From an uncultured Collinsella sp. (GTDB taxonomy: Bacteria > Actinomycetota > Coriobacteriia > Coriobacteriales > Coriobacteriaceae), in assembly GCA_900542155.1 (NCBI GenBank), contig UQMD01000012.1, forward strand, positions 1-64,000: a DNA stretch of 64,000 bases, given 5' to 3'. The notes under the pieces are model-generated. The model was not told the origin of the DNA. It was given only the letters and a program-made list of their open reading frames with translations, and searched no databases. Below are positions 1-8,227 of the stretch, piece after piece. Numbering within the stretch: the stretch's first letter is position 1; each line of letters starts with the position of its first letter. A program made the position numbers and the translations under genes.

Positions 1-17
1 TAAACTCTCCTTTCTGC

Positions 18-45
18 GCCCCTGTTACGCAATAGGGGCATTTTT
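18..45 (+). terminator. Rho-independent terminator (plus strand)
   Basis: Stem GCCCCT (18-23) pairs with AGGGGC (34-39), followed by a T run at 41-45. It would end a plus-strand gene lying left of the window. Confidence 0.5.
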
Positions 46-94
46 CGGGTGTTTTCTCCGGCTCTTGACTTGGAGAAAACGGCGTTTTTGACGA

Positions 95-132
95 TAAAAA
101 CCGCCCGGACGGGGAATGGTTCGTCAGGGCGG
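95..132 (-). terminator. Terminator downstream of tnpV
   Basis: On the minus strand CCGCCC (132-127) pairs with GGGCGG (106-101) and is followed by five T. It lies 41 bases beyond the tnpV stop and probably ends the recombinase-tnpV transcript. Confidence 0.5.
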
Positions 133-172
133 CTGTTATCGCAAGATTTCCGATTTTTCCGGCTCTTGACCG

Positions 173-499
173 TTAAACATAGATTAACTCATGCATTACG
201 ATTTCCTCGGCTATCGCCTTGCAGTTGTTCATCAAACCTACCCATTTCATCGGGTCGGCGGCTTTGAGGGCTTCGGTGGCTCCCGCTTCTCTGGCAAGGC
301 GGGGCATGAGGTAGTCCAGCATATCCCGCGCCGCCCGGTCTGTTTCCGCAAGGTGGGGGTATAGCTTCTCGCTGGCTACAAGGGCGGTATAAAGGCGGTG
401 GCGGTATTGTTCCAGATAGGCTTTCCGCAGCCGCCCGTAGTGGCCGATATGGGGCTTTGGGGTAATGGGGCGGTTCCCGTTATCAATCAATCTTCTCAT
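173..499 (-). CDS. tnpV: TnpV-like transposon-encoded protein
   Basis: A 108-residue basic protein that I recognise as the TnpV family of small proteins carried by serine-recombinase transposons of Firmicutes. The N-terminus carries the family-like stretch ITPKPHIGHYGRLRKAYL at about residues 12-29, and the rest is predicted helical. Its start overlaps the recombinase stop by four bases (ATGA arrangement), so the two are translated together. The role of TnpV is not well defined; it is not required for the basic strand-exchange chemistry as far as I know. The family assignment is by recognition, not by search. Confidence 0.75.
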   Translation of the reverse strand: MRRLIDNGNRPITPKPHIGHYGRLRKAYLEQYRHRLYTALVASEKLYPHLAETDRAARDMLDYLMPRLAREAGATEALKAADPMKWVGLMNNCKAIAEEIVMHELIYV

Positions 500-2856
500 G
501 CGATTTGTTCTCCTTTCTCGTCGTGCTTCTTCCTGTGGTAGTTCTCCCGCCTTGCAGCAAGGAAGTTCTCATACCGGGCTTGGGCTGCGGGGTTTCCGGC
601 TGCGGCTTCCTCGTACATCTTCTGGCGGGATTTCTTGGTGGCTTCCGAGTGGTAAGCCCGCCGCCTTGCAAGCTCGGCGGCTGCGGCGGGGTCGGTTTCC
701 GCTTGGGCTTTCAGTTCTTGGTAGGCGTTCTTCTTCCGGCTCCGGCTGGCTTCAAGGCGTTCTGTTTCCTCTGGCGTGAGGGGCTGTCCCGCGACTTGCG
801 CGGCGGCAAGCTCTTTGAGCGTCCGGGGCTTGGGCGGCTGCGCTGCTTTCTGCCGTTCATACCATGCCTTGTGCTGGCGGTTTTTCCTCTCGCGGTAAGC
901 GGCAAGGCGTTCTGCTTCCTCCGGCGTGAGGTCGGCTCCGGCCTTTTGCAGCGCGGCAAGCTCCTTTAAGGATTTCGGCTTCGGGGGCTTGGGCGGCTCG
1001 GCGGCTTTCCGTTTCTTCCGCCATTCCTTTTGCCATGCCCGGTTATGGGCTAACCGCGCTTCGTCTGCCGCCTGTTCCTCCGGGGTCAGCAAGCCCGCTT
1101 TCTTCCTCGCGGTAAACTCCCGCTTCTCTGCCTTGCGCTTTTCCTCCCGCGCTTTGGCAAGCTCCTGTGAACGGGCTTCCTTTGCCGCCTGTTCCTCCTG
1201 CTGGCGGCGTTGTTCCTCGGCTTCCATTGGGGTAACGATATGGGCGGGGACTTCAAACGCGCCGATGAAGTTGAGGTAAATATCTATCCGCTGGCGGCGG
1301 CTGTTCCCGCGCCCCTCGCCCTCATGGACAACCACTTTCTCGATAAACTCGTTGAGCATGGGCGTTGTCAATTCGGAAAAGTCGGTGTAGCGGCTCACAA
1401 GCTCGATAAACTTATCTGTTTTCAGCCTGTCGGCGTTCCAGCTCTCGATTGCTTCCTGCCATTGTGCGATAGCGGCTTCCAGCCCGGTCTGTTCCTCGTC
1501 ATACTCGGCAAGGAGACGGCTGAAATGCTTATCCGGCAGCTTGCCCGTGGCGTTGGCCTCGTACAGCTTCTTCACCAGTCCGTCCAGTTCGGCGTGGCGC
1601 TTCTTCGCCTGGACAATCTGTTTCCGGCAATCCTTGACTGCTTCCTCCTGGCGCAGACTGGATGCCTTTCGAACCCGCTGAACAAACTCCTGCTCGTTGT
1701 TGCGGACATACCAGCTTATCCGCTGGATGGCGGAGAGGATCGCCGCTTCCAGCTTTTGCGTGGCAACATAGTGAATGGTGCAATCCTCCATAGGTGCCCG
1801 GTATCTGGAACAGGTGAAAGCATCGTCAATGTACTTGCCTTGGACAAGACTGTTGTGGTGGGTCAGCTTTGCGCCGCAGTCGGCACAGTAGAGCAGTCCG
1901 GTTAAACGGTTAGGGGCATTACTCCGCTTGGGTGTCCGGCGCTTGGTTTCCCGCAAACGCTGAACATTGTGCCACGTTTCTTCGTCAATGATGGCGGGGA
2001 CGGCTCCCTCAAATACAAATTGTTCCTCTGGCATTGTCCTGCGGGTGCTTTTAGTCTTGTAGTTCTCACAGACAGTCTTGCCCAGCACCTTGCGCCCCAG
2101 GTACTCCGGCCTTTTAAGAATATAACCCAGGGTGGTGGCAGACCATGCGTAGGGGTCGCGGTAGCTGTTGGCTCGAACAGGACAGCCGATACGCTTCCAG
2201 TGTTCGGAAGGGATGGGGATTTGCTCGGCCCGCAGCGTTCGGGCGATGCCGTTGACGCTCTGACCGTCCATGACCATCTGAAAGATGCGGCGCACAACGG
2301 CGGCAGCTTCCTCGTCGATCACCCACTCGCCCTTTTCTTCTTTTGAGGCGAGATAGCCATAGGGGACGGCCCCCGAACAGCGCAGGCCCTTTTCCATTCT
2401 GGACTTGAAAACGGTCTTGATTTTGCGGCTGGTGTCAGCAACGTACCACTCATTTATCACATCCCGGAAGATGGACATAATATCAAATCCATTGGCGGTG
2501 TCCAGGTTGTCATTGGCGGCGATAAAGCGGACGTTGTACTCGTCAAAGGTGCGTTTGAGCAAGCCGACCTCCACCACGTCACGGCCTATTCTGCTCTGGT
2601 CTTTGACAATGACGGTAGCCACATTTCCGGCCCGTATCTCGTCCACCATAGCGTCCAGGCCGGGCCGCTTGAAGGTCGTTCCCCGCACCCCGTCATCGGT
2701 GAAGTGGCGGACATTAGTGAAGCCATTTTTTCGGGCGTAGTCCTCCAGGATGCGCTTTTGATTTTCTACGGACACGCTCTCGTCAGACCGCCCATCGTCG
2801 TGAGATAACCTTTCGTACAATGCTGTGATTTTACCCTTTTGCTCCTGCTTCCTCAT
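496..2856 (-). CDS. Large serine recombinase (TnpX/TndX type)
   Basis: Site-specific recombinase that excises and integrates the element. The resolvase/invertase catalytic domain spans about residues 9-150, with the nucleophile Ser18 in YERLSHDD and the conserved GVRGTTFKRPGLDAM and QSRIGRD stretches. A recombinase domain follows (about 165-290), then a zinc ribbon with cysteines at about 324, 327, 349 and 359, a coiled coil (about 385-480) and a DUF4368-like segment. At 786 residues it is much longer than the 500-700 usual for the family, because of a Lys/Arg/Glu-rich tail (about 540-786) containing repeated modules. The ATG start has an AGGAGG box 8 bases upstream. The first gene of a two-gene unit with tnpV. 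Confidence 0.93.
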   Translation of the reverse strand: MRKQEQKGKITALYERLSHDDGRSDESVSVENQKRILEDYARKNGFTNVRHFTDDGVRGTTFKRPGLDAMVDEIRAGNVATVIVKDQSRIGRDVVEVGLLKRTFDEYNVRFIAANDNLDTANGFDIMSIFRDVINEWYVADTSRKIKTVFKSRMEKGLRCSGAVPYGYLASKEEKGEWVIDEEAAAVVRRIFQMVMDGQSVNGIARTLRAEQIPIPSEHWKRIGCPVRANSYRDPYAWSATTLGYILKRPEYLGRKVLGKTVCENYKTKSTRRTMPEEQFVFEGAVPAIIDEETWHNVQRLRETKRRTPKRSNAPNRLTGLLYCADCGAKLTHHNSLVQGKYIDDAFTCSRYRAPMEDCTIHYVATQKLEAAILSAIQRISWYVRNNEQEFVQRVRKASSLRQEEAVKDCRKQIVQAKKRHAELDGLVKKLYEANATGKLPDKHFSRLLAEYDEEQTGLEAAIAQWQEAIESWNADRLKTDKFIELVSRYTDFSELTTPMLNEFIEKVVVHEGEGRGNSRRQRIDIYLNFIGAFEVPAHIVTPMEAEEQRRQQEEQAAKEARSQELAKAREEKRKAEKREFTARKKAGLLTPEEQAADEARLAHNRAWQKEWRKKRKAAEPPKPPKPKSLKELAALQKAGADLTPEEAERLAAYRERKNRQHKAWYERQKAAQPPKPRTLKELAAAQVAGQPLTPEETERLEASRSRKKNAYQELKAQAETDPAAAAELARRRAYHSEATKKSRQKMYEEAAAGNPAAQARYENFLAARRENYHRKKHDEKGEQIA

Positions 2857-2900
2857 GTGTGTAACCTCCTGTTTTGTATTTTCACGACCTTTCTATCCTT

Positions 2901-2906
2901 ATTATA
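2901..2906 (-). promoter_or_regulatory. -10 box for the recombinase
   Basis: A perfect TATAAT on the minus strand, 45-50 bases upstream of the recombinase ATG. The region 17 bases further upstream falls inside the host repeat and has no good -35 match. If the element end lies here, integration would decide which sequence supplies the -35. Confidence 0.4.
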
Positions 2907-2965
2907 GTGACCCTTTGGGGACGTTCTTGTTTGACTAGTCGTTTAAGAACGTCCCCAACGACTAC
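2907..2965. repeat. Dispersed palindrome, copy 1
   Basis: Inverted repeat with arms TTGGGGACGTTCTT (2915-2928) and its complement (2945-2958) around a 16-base centre containing GACTAGTC. The same palindrome recurs at 54122-54179, including the centre TGACTAGTCGTTTAAGA and the right flank CCCCAACGACTAC. In this copy the left arm is shorter: GTGACCCT replaces the expected complement of the right flank. It lies between the pdxT end and the mobile element. Confidence 0.8.
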
Positions 2966-2972
2966 ATAGTAT

Positions 2973-3036
2973 GAGAGTGGATAATCTCCTGGTATGAGCC
3001 CATATTCATGCTCAAGGTGGGGGATTATCCACTCTC
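2973..3036. repeat. Long hairpin downstream of pdxT
   Basis: GAGAGTGGATAATC (2973-2986) pairs perfectly with GATTATCCACTCTC (3023-3036). An inner stem TGAGC/GCTCA (2995-2999, 3010-3014) gives a second storey. It starts 8 bases beyond the palindrome and ends 14 bases beyond the pdxT stop. No T run follows the minus-strand reading, so it is not an obvious intrinsic terminator for pdxT. Confidence 0.65.
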
Positions 3037-3049
3037 GTTTCTGTTCTTC

Positions 3050-3637
3050 CTACATTTGTAGGAGCAGTTCGTGGAGGCGGGTGTCTTCGTCGAGTTCGGG
3101 GTGGAAGGTTACGCCGAGCTGGTTGCCTTGGCGGGCGGCGACGATGCGCCCGTCGACTTTCGCTAAGGCCTTGGCGTCGCCGTGGACCTCGACGATGCGG
3201 GGCGCGCGGATAAACGTCAGCGGCACTTCACCGTCGATGCCGGCTACCTGCCCCTTGGTTCGAAAACTGCCGAGCTGCCTGCCGTAGGCATTGCGCTCGA
3301 CAAGTACATCCATGGTTGCCAAACGCGGCGTCCCCTTATCGTCATGGGCGGCAAGGTCGTGAGCCAGCAGAATCAGGCCGGCGCAGGTGCCCAGGACGGG
3401 CATGCCTTTAGCGATGCGGGCACGAAGCTCCTCGAGCATGCCCAACTCATCAAGCAGCTTCCCTTGAACGGTAGACTCGCCGCCGGGAAGTACCAGACGG
3501 TCAAAGTCCTGCTTCAAATCAGCCGCCTGCCTCAGCTCAATACAACGTGCGCCCAGCTCGGACAGGCTTGCCTCGTGCTCGGCAAAAGCACCTTGGACCG
3601 CCAGCACGGCGACCGTCTGGTCTGCGTAATCGCTCAT
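3050..3637 (-). CDS. pdxT: Pyridoxal 5'-phosphate synthase, glutaminase subunit PdxT
   Basis: Hydrolyses glutamine and feeds ammonia to PdxS for de novo vitamin B6 synthesis (DXP-independent route). A class I glutamine amidotransferase of 195 residues, the usual length. The PGGEST loop is at about 51-56, the nucleophile Cys85 in LGTCAGL, and the His179/Glu181 pair in FHPEL. It follows pdxS by 20 bases and has an AAAGGAT box, so the two form one operon and, by family knowledge, a 12+12 subunit complex in the cytoplasm. Confidence 0.95.
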   Translation of the reverse strand: MSDYADQTVAVLAVQGAFAEHEASLSELGARCIELRQAADLKQDFDRLVLPGGESTVQGKLLDELGMLEELRARIAKGMPVLGTCAGLILLAHDLAAHDDKGTPRLATMDVLVERNAYGRQLGSFRTKGQVAGIDGEVPLTFIRAPRIVEVHGDAKALAKVDGRIVAARQGNQLGVTFHPELDEDTRLHELLLQM

Positions 3638-3657
3638 GTGCGATCCTTTCTGTTGGA

Positions 3658-4548
3658 CTAGCGCCCGCGCTCCTCCATGATGATCTCGATCTCGTCGGCG
3701 TTGATGCCGACCATGGCCTCGCCCAGGTCCTCCGAAAGCTCGGCGATGAGTTTGGCGTCGGTGAAGTTTGCCACGGCCTTGACAATGGCGGCTGCGCGCT
3801 TGGCGGGGTCGCCGCTCTTAAAGATGCCCGAGCCGACAAAGACACCTTCGGCGCCCAGCTGCATCATCAGCGCGGCGTCGGCGGGGGTCGCTACGCCGCC
3901 GGCGGCAAAGTTCACGACGGGGAGCTTGCCCGTGGCATGGACCTCGCGGACCAGCTCGACCGGCACCTGCAGTTGCTTGGCTGCCTCAAAGAGCTCGTCG
4001 TCACGCAGGGCAACAACGTCGCGGATCTGCTTTTGGATCTTGCGCATATGGCGCACGGCCTGGACCACGTCGCCCGTGCCCGGCTCGCCCTTGGTGCGGA
4101 TCATCGTGGCGCCCTCGGCGACGCGGCGCAGCGCCTCGCCCAGGTCACGGGCACCGCAGACAAACGGGACGTCAAACTGGGTCTTGTCGATGTGGTAGAC
4201 ATCGTCGGCGGGGGAGAGAACCTCGGACTCATCGATGTAGTCGATCTCGATGGCCTGCAGGATCTGCGCCTCAACAATGTGGCCGATGCGGCACTTGGCC
4301 ATGACAGGGATGGAGACGGCCTCTTGAATGCCCTTGATCATCTTGGGGTCACTCATGCGCGACACGCCGCCGGCGGCGCGGATGTCGGCTGGAATGCGCT
4401 CGAGTGCCATGACGGCACAGGCGCCCGCCTCTTCGGCGATGCGTGCCTGCTCGGGCGTGGTGACGTCCATGATGACGCCGCCCTTGAGCATCTGCGCGAG
4501 CTCGCGGTTGAGTTTAACGCGATCGGCCTTGCTGGTCTGTTCTGCCAT
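3658..4548 (-). CDS. pdxS: Pyridoxal 5'-phosphate synthase, lyase subunit PdxS
   Basis: Builds pyridoxal 5'-phosphate from ribose 5-phosphate, glyceraldehyde 3-phosphate and PdxT-derived ammonia. A (beta/alpha)8 barrel of 296 residues. Visible active-site residues include Asp28 (IMDVT), Lys84 (VMAKCRIGH) and Lys153 in RTKGEPGTG. The ATG at 4548 (MAEQTSK) was preferred to the in-frame ATG at 4575 because AGGGAG lies 6 bases before it. Divergent from the MocR-type regulator at 4694, which probably controls it. Confidence 0.96.
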   Translation of the reverse strand: MAEQTSKADRVKLNRELAQMLKGGVIMDVTTPEQARIAEEAGACAVMALERIPADIRAAGGVSRMSDPKMIKGIQEAVSIPVMAKCRIGHIVEAQILQAIEIDYIDESEVLSPADDVYHIDKTQFDVPFVCGARDLGEALRRVAEGATMIRTKGEPGTGDVVQAVRHMRKIQKQIRDVVALRDDELFEAAKQLQVPVELVREVHATGKLPVVNFAAGGVATPADAALMMQLGAEGVFVGSGIFKSGDPAKRAAAIVKAVANFTDAKLIAELSEDLGEAMVGINADEIEIIMEERGR

Positions 4549-4640
4549 GGTTGCTCCCTTGGTTGGCATGTGCATTGCTTGACGGAATATCCTATCGGGG
4601 AGCTGGGCATGGCGAAATGCTCAGTTTTCGGGATAATAAC

Positions 4641-4682
4641 AAGGTCAGACTAATACCAGATTGAATGACTCGATAAGGTCAG
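4641..4682. promoter_or_regulatory. Candidate PdxR operator: direct repeat AAGGTCAG
   Basis: AAGGTCAG occurs at 4641-4648 and again at 4675-4682, 34 bases apart (about three helical turns), in the divergent pdxS/pdxR intergenic region. MocR-type PdxR proteins are known to bind spaced direct repeats in such regions. The assignment rests on position and repetition only. Confidence 0.4.
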
Positions 4683-4693
4683 GTGACAAACTC

Positions 4694-6109
4694 ATGCTTG
4701 ACTATAATTTGGAAAACCGCGGCGAAGCATCGCTCTATGAGTATATTTACCAGCAAATTCGAGATGATATCGTAGCTGGACGTATTGCGACGGGGGAGCA
4801 TCTGCCGTCCAAGCGCGCCTTTGCGAGTCATCTGGGAATCAGTGTCATTACCATCGAGAATGCATATAGCCAGTTGCTTGCCGAGGGTTATATTTGCTCA
4901 AAGCCGCGGCGTGGTTACTACGCGTGCGAGCTTCCCGATGCACCGGTTTTGTCTTTGGCCGCGGGGGATATCGACCGAGATGCTGTCTCTGTTGGCCCCA
5001 GCGCGCATGATTCCGACGGACAGACCGAGCAGTTCGAGGCTCTTTCTCCTTCCGCTTTGGAGGCGGCGCGGCTTTGGCAAAGCGCGCTGCGGGCGACACT
5101 GACGTCCGAAGACGAGCGCGAAATCTTTTCGCCCGCGCCGGCGCAGGGCACCGCTCGGCTGCGACGTGCGATTGCGCACCATCTGCGCGGGACAAGGGGT
5201 ATGAATGTCGATCCCAACAACATCGTTATCGGTGCGGGCGCCCAGTTGCTCGATACCATGTTGGTTCAGCTGCTTGGCGCGGACAAGGTGTATGCCGTTG
5301 AGGATCCGGGCTATTTGCGCCTGACGCGCATCTATCAGGCCATGGGTTGCGAAGTGCGGCATATCCCGTTGGACGGTGAGGGCGTGGACTTGAGCGCTCT
5401 GCAGAAAACCGGGGCGGATGTCCTTCACCTGATGCCGTCCCATCAGTATCCGACCGGCCTTGTGACGAGCATTGCGCGTCGCTATGCCCTGCTGGGCTGG
5501 GCCGCCGAGCAGCCGGACCGGTATCTCATCGAAGATGACTTTGATTGCGAGTTTCGCCTTGCCGGTAAGCCGATTCCCGCGCTTGCGTCGATCGATGCCG
5601 CCCAATCGGTCATCTACACCAACACCTTTTCAAAAAGTCTGTCGTCGGCCCTGCGTTTGGCGTATATGGTCCTGCCCGATGAGCTGATGGAACGGTTTAG
5701 GCGCAACCTTGGCTTTTACGCCTCGTCGGTGAGTTCTGTTGACCAGGTCGCTTTGGCGCGTTTGCTGGAATCGGGTGATTACGAGCGGCATGTGAACCGC
5801 GTGCGCGTTCGTGCTCGCGAGGCGCGCGATGGCCTGGCGGCGCTTGTACGGAAGGCATTTCCGGCGGGGGAGGTCTCGATCGAGTACGCAGACGCGGGTC
5901 TTTACTGCACCGTCGTCCTGACCAAGGATAATGCGGGGGAGAGCTTTGCGAAGGCTCTCGCTGACGCCCGTATTTCCTATATCGATATCGACGATTGCCT
6001 ATGGGCGTCCGATCGGGCGTTGACTAAGAATGCGCCGTCTCGCGTTCTCATTCAATACGACGACCTGAGCCCTCACTCGCTCATCGTTCTTCAAGAACAG
6101 CTGCAATAA
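4694..6109 (+). CDS. pdxR: MocR-family regulator, PdxR-like
   Basis: GntR-type winged helix fused to a fold-type I aminotransferase-like domain, the MocR architecture. The helix-turn-helix is at about residues 12-75 (LPSKRAFASHLGISVITIENAY). The aminotransferase domain has EDDFDCEF and the PLP lysine in TNTFSKSLSS near residue 314. PdxR proteins sense PLP and activate pdxST. Its position back-to-back with pdxS supports this role. The ATG at 4694 has AGGTGA upstream and was preferred to an in-frame TTG at 4661. About 471 residues, normal for the family. Confidence 0.88.
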   Translation: MLDYNLENRGEASLYEYIYQQIRDDIVAGRIATGEHLPSKRAFASHLGISVITIENAYSQLLAEGYICSKPRRGYYACELPDAPVLSLAAGDIDRDAVSVGPSAHDSDGQTEQFEALSPSALEAARLWQSALRATLTSEDEREIFSPAPAQGTARLRRAIAHHLRGTRGMNVDPNNIVIGAGAQLLDTMLVQLLGADKVYAVEDPGYLRLTRIYQAMGCEVRHIPLDGEGVDLSALQKTGADVLHLMPSHQYPTGLVTSIARRYALLGWAAEQPDRYLIEDDFDCEFRLAGKPIPALASIDAAQSVIYTNTFSKSLSSALRLAYMVLPDELMERFRRNLGFYASSVSSVDQVALARLLESGDYERHVNRVRVRAREARDGLAALVRKAFPAGEVSIEYADAGLYCTVVLTKDNAGESFAKALADARISYIDIDDCLWASDRALTKNAPSRVLIQYDDLSPHSLIVLQEQLQ

Positions 6110-6119
6110 GCCCACGAAA

Positions 6120-6147
6120 AAGGCCCGAACCATGCGGTTCGGGCCTT
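6120..6147. terminator. Bidirectional terminator between pdxR and rbr
   Basis: A perfect 12-base stem, AAGGCCCGAACC (6120-6131) with GGTTCGGGCCTT (6136-6147), four-base loop, between two convergent genes. A run of A before it gives a T run on the minus strand. Confidence 0.75.
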
Positions 6148-6180
6148 ATGAAGCTAGAGGTTATGTTTCAGGCGGTTGGC

Positions 6181-6741
6181 TTAGCCAAAGTAGCGCTTGA
6201 GCAGACCGGCGAAAGCCTTGCCGTGGCGAGCCTCGTCGCGAGCCATCTCGTGCACGGTGTCGTGGATGGCATCGAGGCCAGCGGCCTTGGCGCGCTTGGC
6301 AAGATCGGTCTTGCCGGCGGTGGCGCCGTTCTCGGCCTCAACGCGCATCTCGAGGTTCTTCTTGGTGGAGTCGGTCACGACCTCGCCCAGGAGCTCGGCG
6401 AACTTGGCGGCGTGCTCGGCCTCCTCGTGGGCGGCCTTCTCCCAGTACAGGCCGATCTCGGGATAACCCTCGCGATGAGCAACGCGAGCCATGGCCAGGT
6501 ACATACCGACCTCGGAGCACTCGCCCTCAAAGTTGGCGCGCAGGTCGGCAACGATATCCTCGGAGACGCCCTCCATCTTGGCGACGCCCACAACGTGCTC
6601 GGCAGCCCACTCGAGCTGGCCCTCCTCCTGCTTCAGGAAACGAGAACCGGGAACGCCGCACTGGGGGCACTTGAAATCCTCGGGCAGCTGGTCGCCGTCG
6701 AACTCTTCCACATAACCGCAAACGGGGCAAACAAACTTCAT
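6181..6741 (-). CDS. Reverse rubrerythrin
   Basis: Non-haem diiron peroxidase that detoxifies hydrogen peroxide in anaerobes. The rubredoxin-like iron centre is at the N-terminus (CPVCG near residue 4 and CPQCG near 38), with the four-helix diiron domain behind it (HEEAEH and [10 protein letters not shown] motifs). This is the reverse of classical rubrerythrin. 186 residues. The start MKFVCPVCG at 6741 has AAAGGA upstream; the longer frame to 6834 would add residues with no family match. Monocistronic, ended by the shared terminator at 6120. Confidence 0.88.
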   Translation of the reverse strand: MKFVCPVCGYVEEFDGDQLPEDFKCPQCGVPGSRFLKQEEGQLEWAAEHVVGVAKMEGVSEDIVADLRANFEGECSEVGMYLAMARVAHREGYPEIGLYWEKAAHEEAEHAAKFAELLGEVVTDSTKKNLEMRVEAENGATAGKTDLAKRAKAAGLDAIHDTVHEMARDEARHGKAFAGLLKRYFG

Positions 6742-6997
6742 GATTCGATCCTTTCGATCGATGGCGATGGAGCGCTCGTCCGGTCCCGTAAGGGCCCTCT
6801 CCGGACGTGCGTCTTGACGAGTTCTATTATCCATAAATGCGACCGAATGTGAAGCCTATTAGGAATGATTTTTAATAAAATAATTTTGAGATGTGAAGAT
6901 GTTGATTGATTAACGGTTTGCAAGTCATATACGGACGCCGCTGAGTACAATCGGGCGAGCAAATGTTGACCTATCAACAAATGAAGGAGTTTCCTTT

Positions 6998-8218
6998 ATG
7001 CATCTAGCCCGTCGTGCCTGGTGCCGAACATATCAGACGGTTTTTCGCATTGCATTGCCAATCCTGCCCTATACCGAGCCGCGCATTTTAGAGCATGCCG
7101 AGGATGTGCCCGCGGTGCTTCAAAAGCGCTCGATCCAGAAGGTCCTTATCGTGACGGATCCCGGCATTGTCCGTCTGGGGCTCACGGCACCGCTCGAGAC
7201 GGCGCTCGCATCCAGGGGGATTGGCGTTACGATCTATGCCGAAACGCGTGCGAACCCCACGGTCTCAAACGTGGAGGAAGCGGCGTTCCTGTACCGAGAG
7301 AGCGCCTGCCGGGCCATTATCGGCTTTGGCGGAGGATCAGCCATGGACTGCGCCAAGGGCGTGGGCGCACGCATTGCGCAGCCAAACAAGCCCATCAACA
7401 AGATGCGCGGCCTGCTGCGGATTCATCGTCGCCTGCCGCTGCTCATCGCCGTCCCCACCACGGCAGGCACGGGAAGCGAGGTCACACTTGCGGCGGTAAT
7501 TACCGATGACGAGACGCACTACAAGTACCCCATTAACGACTTTGTGCTTATCCCGCGCTTCGCGGTGCACGACCCCGAGTTTACGTGCGGCCTGCCCGCT
7601 TCCATTACGGGGCAGACGGGCATGGACGCCCTGACGCATGCCGTTGAGGCCTTTATCGGGCGAAGCACCACGCCCTATACGCGTAAGATGGCGCGACAGG
7701 CGGTCCAGCTCATCCATGACAATTTGCTCGAGGCCTATGAGCATGGCGATAACATGCGTGCGCGTCGCAATATGCTTTCGGCGGCGTATAAGGCGGGTGT
7801 TGCCTTTACGCGCTCCTATGTTGGATACGTTCACGCCATCGCACACAGCTTGGGTGGGCGTTACGGGATTCTGCACGGCTTGGCCAACGCTATCATCCTG
7901 CCGCATATGCTTCGCGCTTATGGTGACGCCGCCGCCCCCAAGCTTGCCGATCTTGCTCGCATGGCAGGCATTGCGCCGGCTAACGCGCAGGACAGCCTGG
8001 CGGCCGAGGCCTTTATCGATTGGGTCGACCGCATGAATGCCGCCTTGGGCATTCCCAAATATGTGACGGGCATTCGCCGCTCCGATATTCCGCAAATGGC
8101 GGCCCATGCCGATGCCGAGGCCAATCCGCTGTACCCCGTTCCGCTTTTGATGGACCGTTTGGAGCTCGAGCATATGTACGAGGTCGTTGCAGGTGGTATG
8201 TTTGAGGGCGAGAACTAG
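6998..8218 (+). CDS. Iron-containing alcohol dehydrogenase
   Basis: Type III (Fe-ADH) oxidoreductase, probably NAD(P)H-dependent reduction of an aldehyde to an alcohol. The nucleotide loop GFGGGSAMD is at about 109-117. The metal ligands appear as Asp210, His214 (MDALTHAVE), His279/His283 (VHAIAHSLGG) and His293 (LHGLAN). 406 residues. AAGGAG lies 8-13 bases before the ATG. Nine bases separate it from the aldehyde dehydrogenase gene, so the two likely work on the same aldehyde. The substrate cannot be read from sequence. The 256-base gap upstream holds no recognised feature beyond the two divergent promoter regions. Confidence 0.88.
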   Translation: MHLARRAWCRTYQTVFRIALPILPYTEPRILEHAEDVPAVLQKRSIQKVLIVTDPGIVRLGLTAPLETALASRGIGVTIYAETRANPTVSNVEEAAFLYRESACRAIIGFGGGSAMDCAKGVGARIAQPNKPINKMRGLLRIHRRLPLLIAVPTTAGTGSEVTLAAVITDDETHYKYPINDFVLIPRFAVHDPEFTCGLPASITGQTGMDALTHAVEAFIGRSTTPYTRKMARQAVQLIHDNLLEAYEHGDNMRARRNMLSAAYKAGVAFTRSYVGYVHAIAHSLGGRYGILHGLANAIILPHMLRAYGDAAAPKLADLARMAGIAPANAQDSLAAEAFIDWVDRMNAALGIPKYVTGIRRSDIPQMAAHADAEANPLYPVPLLMDRLELEHMYEVVAGGMFEGEN

Positions 8219-8227
8219 GAGGGTGCC

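Larger units (their letters stand above)
1..2906. mobile_element. End of an integrated serine-recombinase element (Tn4451-like/IME), partial
   Basis: A large serine recombinase followed by a tnpV-type gene, both on the minus strand, lies at the window edge and gives way directly to the host pdxT gene. This gene pair is typical of Tn4451/Tn4453-type mobilizable elements and related conjugative elements of Firmicutes. The rest of the element lies outside the window, so its cargo and other end are unseen. The host-side boundary is placed between the recombinase start (2856) and the host repeat starting near 2907-2915; the exact att core cannot be set from one end alone. Confidence 0.75.
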
